Origin: Methylotenera sp.
GTDB taxonomy: Bacteria; Pseudomonadota; Gammaproteobacteria; Burkholderiales; Methylophilaceae
DNA length: 33,031 bases
Assembly: GCF_013141425.1 (NCBI RefSeq)
Contig: NZ_JABFRA010000089.1
Location: forward strand, 1-33,031
Direction: 5' to 3'
Of the stretch, positions 32,001-33,031 are shown piece after piece; the first letter of the stretch is position 1; each line of letters begins with the position of its first letter. A program made the position numbers and the translations under genes. Below the pieces are notes generated by a model, which had not been told where the DNA came from, did no database searches, and worked only from the letters and a program-made list of their open reading frames with translations.

Positions 32001-33031
32001 AGAAAGATCACTAGCAGAAAGACGTAGTTGTAATTTACCTAGCACAATGTCTGGTGATCCATACTTAAAACAAGTACGTTCAGAAACCTTTGAGTTGGGA
32101 GCTAGAGGCAACTGGACAAATGATTTTGAGTGGAATGCCAGTGTTTACCGCACTGACTTGAAAAATGATATTTATTTTGTAAGTGTTAGCCCAAGCAGAA
32201 GTTTTTTTCAAAACATTGGTGATACCAGCCGTCAAGGGCTAGAAATGGGACTCAAAGGTAAGCTAGGCAAAGCACGGTTTGGCCTTAATTACTCACTTAC
32301 GGACGCGAAGTTTCAATCATCATTTAAGTTAGATAGCCCAAACAACAGTTCAGCAGGTGCAAATGAATTAGACGAAAGAGAAGTCATAGAAAATGGGGTG
32401 TTTATTAAACGCAGTGACTTTGGCAAAATTAACGTGAGCCCTGGTAACCGTATGCCAGGTATCCCTTTACATAACTTGAATGCTAATTTTAGTTACGACG
32501 TCACCAATAAGTGGGCGATAGGCCTCAATGCGGTGATGCACTCTAACGCTTTTGTACGTGGCAATGAGAATAATGCCCACAAAGCAGGCGCAGCAACTCC
32601 TCTACATACTACATGTTATTTTCTTCAGCCTGATGGCACTTATCAACCTAGTGAGTGCGATGTTCCACGGGCGGATTTTGGCAGTGGAAAGTCTGCTGGC
32701 TATACAGTATTTAACTTGCAAAGTAGCTATAAATTTAACCCTGAATGGACACTAGGTTTACAAATCAATAACTTGTTTGATAAAAAGTATGCAAGCGCAG
32801 GGCGTTTAGGTTTAAACGCTTTCTCAAAAGGTCCAAATGGTGCCATTGGCGACAGTGGCTTTAACTACAACAGCAGCGAGTGGCAAGGCACCAGCTTTTT
32901 AGGCTTGGGCGCACCACGCTCTACCTACTTGACTCTCACTTACCAGTTTGCTTCTGATGAAAAATCAAGTACAAGTGAAGCAGAAGCTATAACCGTAGAT
33001 CTGCCATTACCTAGCAGACCACTTGATAAAT
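29080..33031 (+). CDS. very large TonB-dependent receptor with STN signalling domain (3' end outside window)
   Basis: The frame is open from ATG 29080 (AAGGGA eight bases upstream) to the right edge: 1317 codons without stop. A signal peptide (about 1-27), an STN domain (about 58-128), a TonB-box-like LDKVVVRAK (143-151) and the plug (about 165-285: GISVYLDGIRVNEPFGDVV, GTLGGALSMRTKSGF) precede a ~1000-residue barrel region, well above the usual ~600. An insertion (about 430-740) holds an EF-hand-like DVNRDGLPDYND (455-466). A typical barrel end TYLTLTYQF is at about 1282-1290, yet at least 27 more residues follow. It partners FecI/FecR. The substrate is unknown: iron chelate, other metal or organic ligand. 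Confidence 0.93.
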   Translation, partial: MKKIQPAILASVCSLVCSLTSNLAISQTVDENITKNLSKNQTVISDASSAYQQAQKPKSYNIGAGSLTQVLNRFAQQTAVVLVFNPDLTEGKAAIGLNGQYTTQTGFAQILKGTGLEATSNANGGYSIIKSAPPAPTKEIKLDKVVVRAKRFYEVGPMPGLGLTKEEIPGNVQSISAKEIKESHALSLTDLMNTHLQSVNVNDYQGNPFQMDVTYRGFTASPQLGTAQGISVYLDGIRVNEPFGDVVNWDMIPMNALKSLDVFPGSNPLFGLGTLGGALSMRTKSGFDGKSLDAEILAGAYGRKQLQISAGDTNGVIAGFASGNFFLEDGWRDNSPSKVNQVFGKAEWRNDQVQLGLSMLYAGNKLTGNGLLPTQMANENRSQVYTSPDESKNNLLQFQLSGIWDVTDTFNVTGQIYNRNSKRKSKTTDVNEEFYGAASPKDLGAGKQILAGFSDVNRDGLPDYNDFAANIAADAAGNALAYERVAGVLTGGIITCTDPLNACVNDLVVGTNFSDNTDLSAAVQAAQGRIAPVTDVNGVPVVSGTILSWTLDPRVSADSLQLDFATPSTLPGVFNSGATNGSNLPAQYYQFALQQWKDKIFATQNGANIANYGGLHPGGAYNTGGDSSSNVFFPDEVNRYYIANYTDSNGFYHGLTILDSVNLGSGNPMPEIARIPRAVRSGFQYVVLGSDGLPISRDGGVVSAYTGGYGQGSGYIDGTPTALITNTQIDQIGTGGSLQLNWNLDQHKLMVGGSVDMADAKYASSEYLGVLDSQRNGRAAPEFLGYEYYARDEAHAISLNDFKGDSNTSSLYASETWAPTKSLNITAAARYNYTTVNNVLAVTNAGKFNRDANSFLNLLEIFQLCTGAINPATGLVDGSFCPTGIAQGITPFSPRTAIIRGQKNGLGTLTADAKETFHYRSFNPSLGASWQAKETLNLYGNWNRGARTPTVIELGCAYDDTLIKLEGTDPVQYQERSLAERRSCNLPSTMSGDPYLKQVRSETFELGARGNWTNDFEWNASVYRTDLKNDIYFVSVSPSRSFFQNIGDTSRQGLEMGLKGKLGKARFGLNYSLTDAKFQSSFKLDSPNNSSAGANELDEREVIENGVFIKRSDFGKINVSPGNRMPGIPLHNLNANFSYDVTNKWAIGLNAVMHSNAFVRGNENNAHKAGAATPLHTTCYFLQPDGTYQPSECDVPRADFGSGKSAGYTVFNLQSSYKFNPEWTLGLQINNLFDKKYASAGRLGLNAFSKGPNGAIGDSGFNYNSSEWQGTSFLGLGAPRSTYLTLTYQFASDEKSSTSEAEAITVDLPLPSRPLDK

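Noticed and set aside
1-33031. tRNA, rRNA or CRISPR array
   Set aside because: No gap has the cloverleaf landmarks, conserved rRNA blocks or spaced repeats; the only close direct repeat is the two-copy site at 27266-27296.

Overview
The window looks like a chromosomal segment of a moderately AT-rich Gram-negative bacterium, most likely a betaproteobacterium of the Nitrosomonadales/Methylophilaceae type (Methylotenera- or Methylophilus-like). This is inferred from protein flavour and gene order: corC / lnt-glyQ-glyS-gmhB-plsC-ygjP, ilvE followed by a zf-CHCC protein, pcnB-folK-dgk-panB-panC, and rsfS-rlmH. No rRNA, tRNA, CRISPR array or insertion sequence was seen.

Layout. (1) 1-410 is the 3' end of corC. 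(2) 514-8445 is a tightly packed, same-strand run of nine genes, many overlapping, for membrane-lipid modification: a CFA-synthase/CNMT-like methyltransferase, DUF2878, DUF1295, a DUF6134-like exported protein, an outer-membrane lipocalin, a three-His-box fatty acid desaturase, a COG2907-type FAD oxidoreductase, DUF1365, and a second CFA-synthase-like methyltransferase. It separates corC from lnt, which are neighbours in many proteobacteria. (3) 8483-8898 is a frameshifted remnant, followed by a shared terminator and mscL on the minus strand. (4) 9564-16185 is the housekeeping run lnt, glyQ, glyS, gmhB, plsC, ygjP. (5) 16190-20022 holds a SCO-type copper chaperone (minus), ilvE, zf-CHCC, a nonsense-interrupted lipoprotein gene, murI (minus) and a PduO-type cobalamin adenosyltransferase. 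(6) 20145-27223 holds pcnB, folK, dgk, panB, panC, panD, rsfS, rlmH and a class I photolyase: RNA 3' processing, folate, dNTP salvage, pantothenate and ribosome maturation. (7) 27266-33031 is a FecI/FecR/TonB-receptor signalling set. The receptor is very large and runs off the right edge.

Most interesting points. The nine-gene lipid cluster carries the enzyme classes expected for methylated or furan fatty acid synthesis on existing phospholipids: SAM methylation, desaturation and a flavin step. Its last enzyme resembles CFA synthase but has lost two residues of the bicarbonate site, which suggests methylation rather than cyclopropanation. The second point is regulatory. The fecI-like ECF sigma gene has an excellent sigma-54 (-24/-12) promoter, with a perfect 10-bp direct repeat of 21-bp period about 100 bp upstream, so a sigma-54 to ECF-sigma to TonB-receptor cascade is possible. 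The receptor itself contains a canonical EF-hand-like DxNxDGxxDxxD loop in an oversized barrel insertion, which hints at Ca2+ or lanthanide binding. All functions are inferred from reading the sequence; no database search was run.
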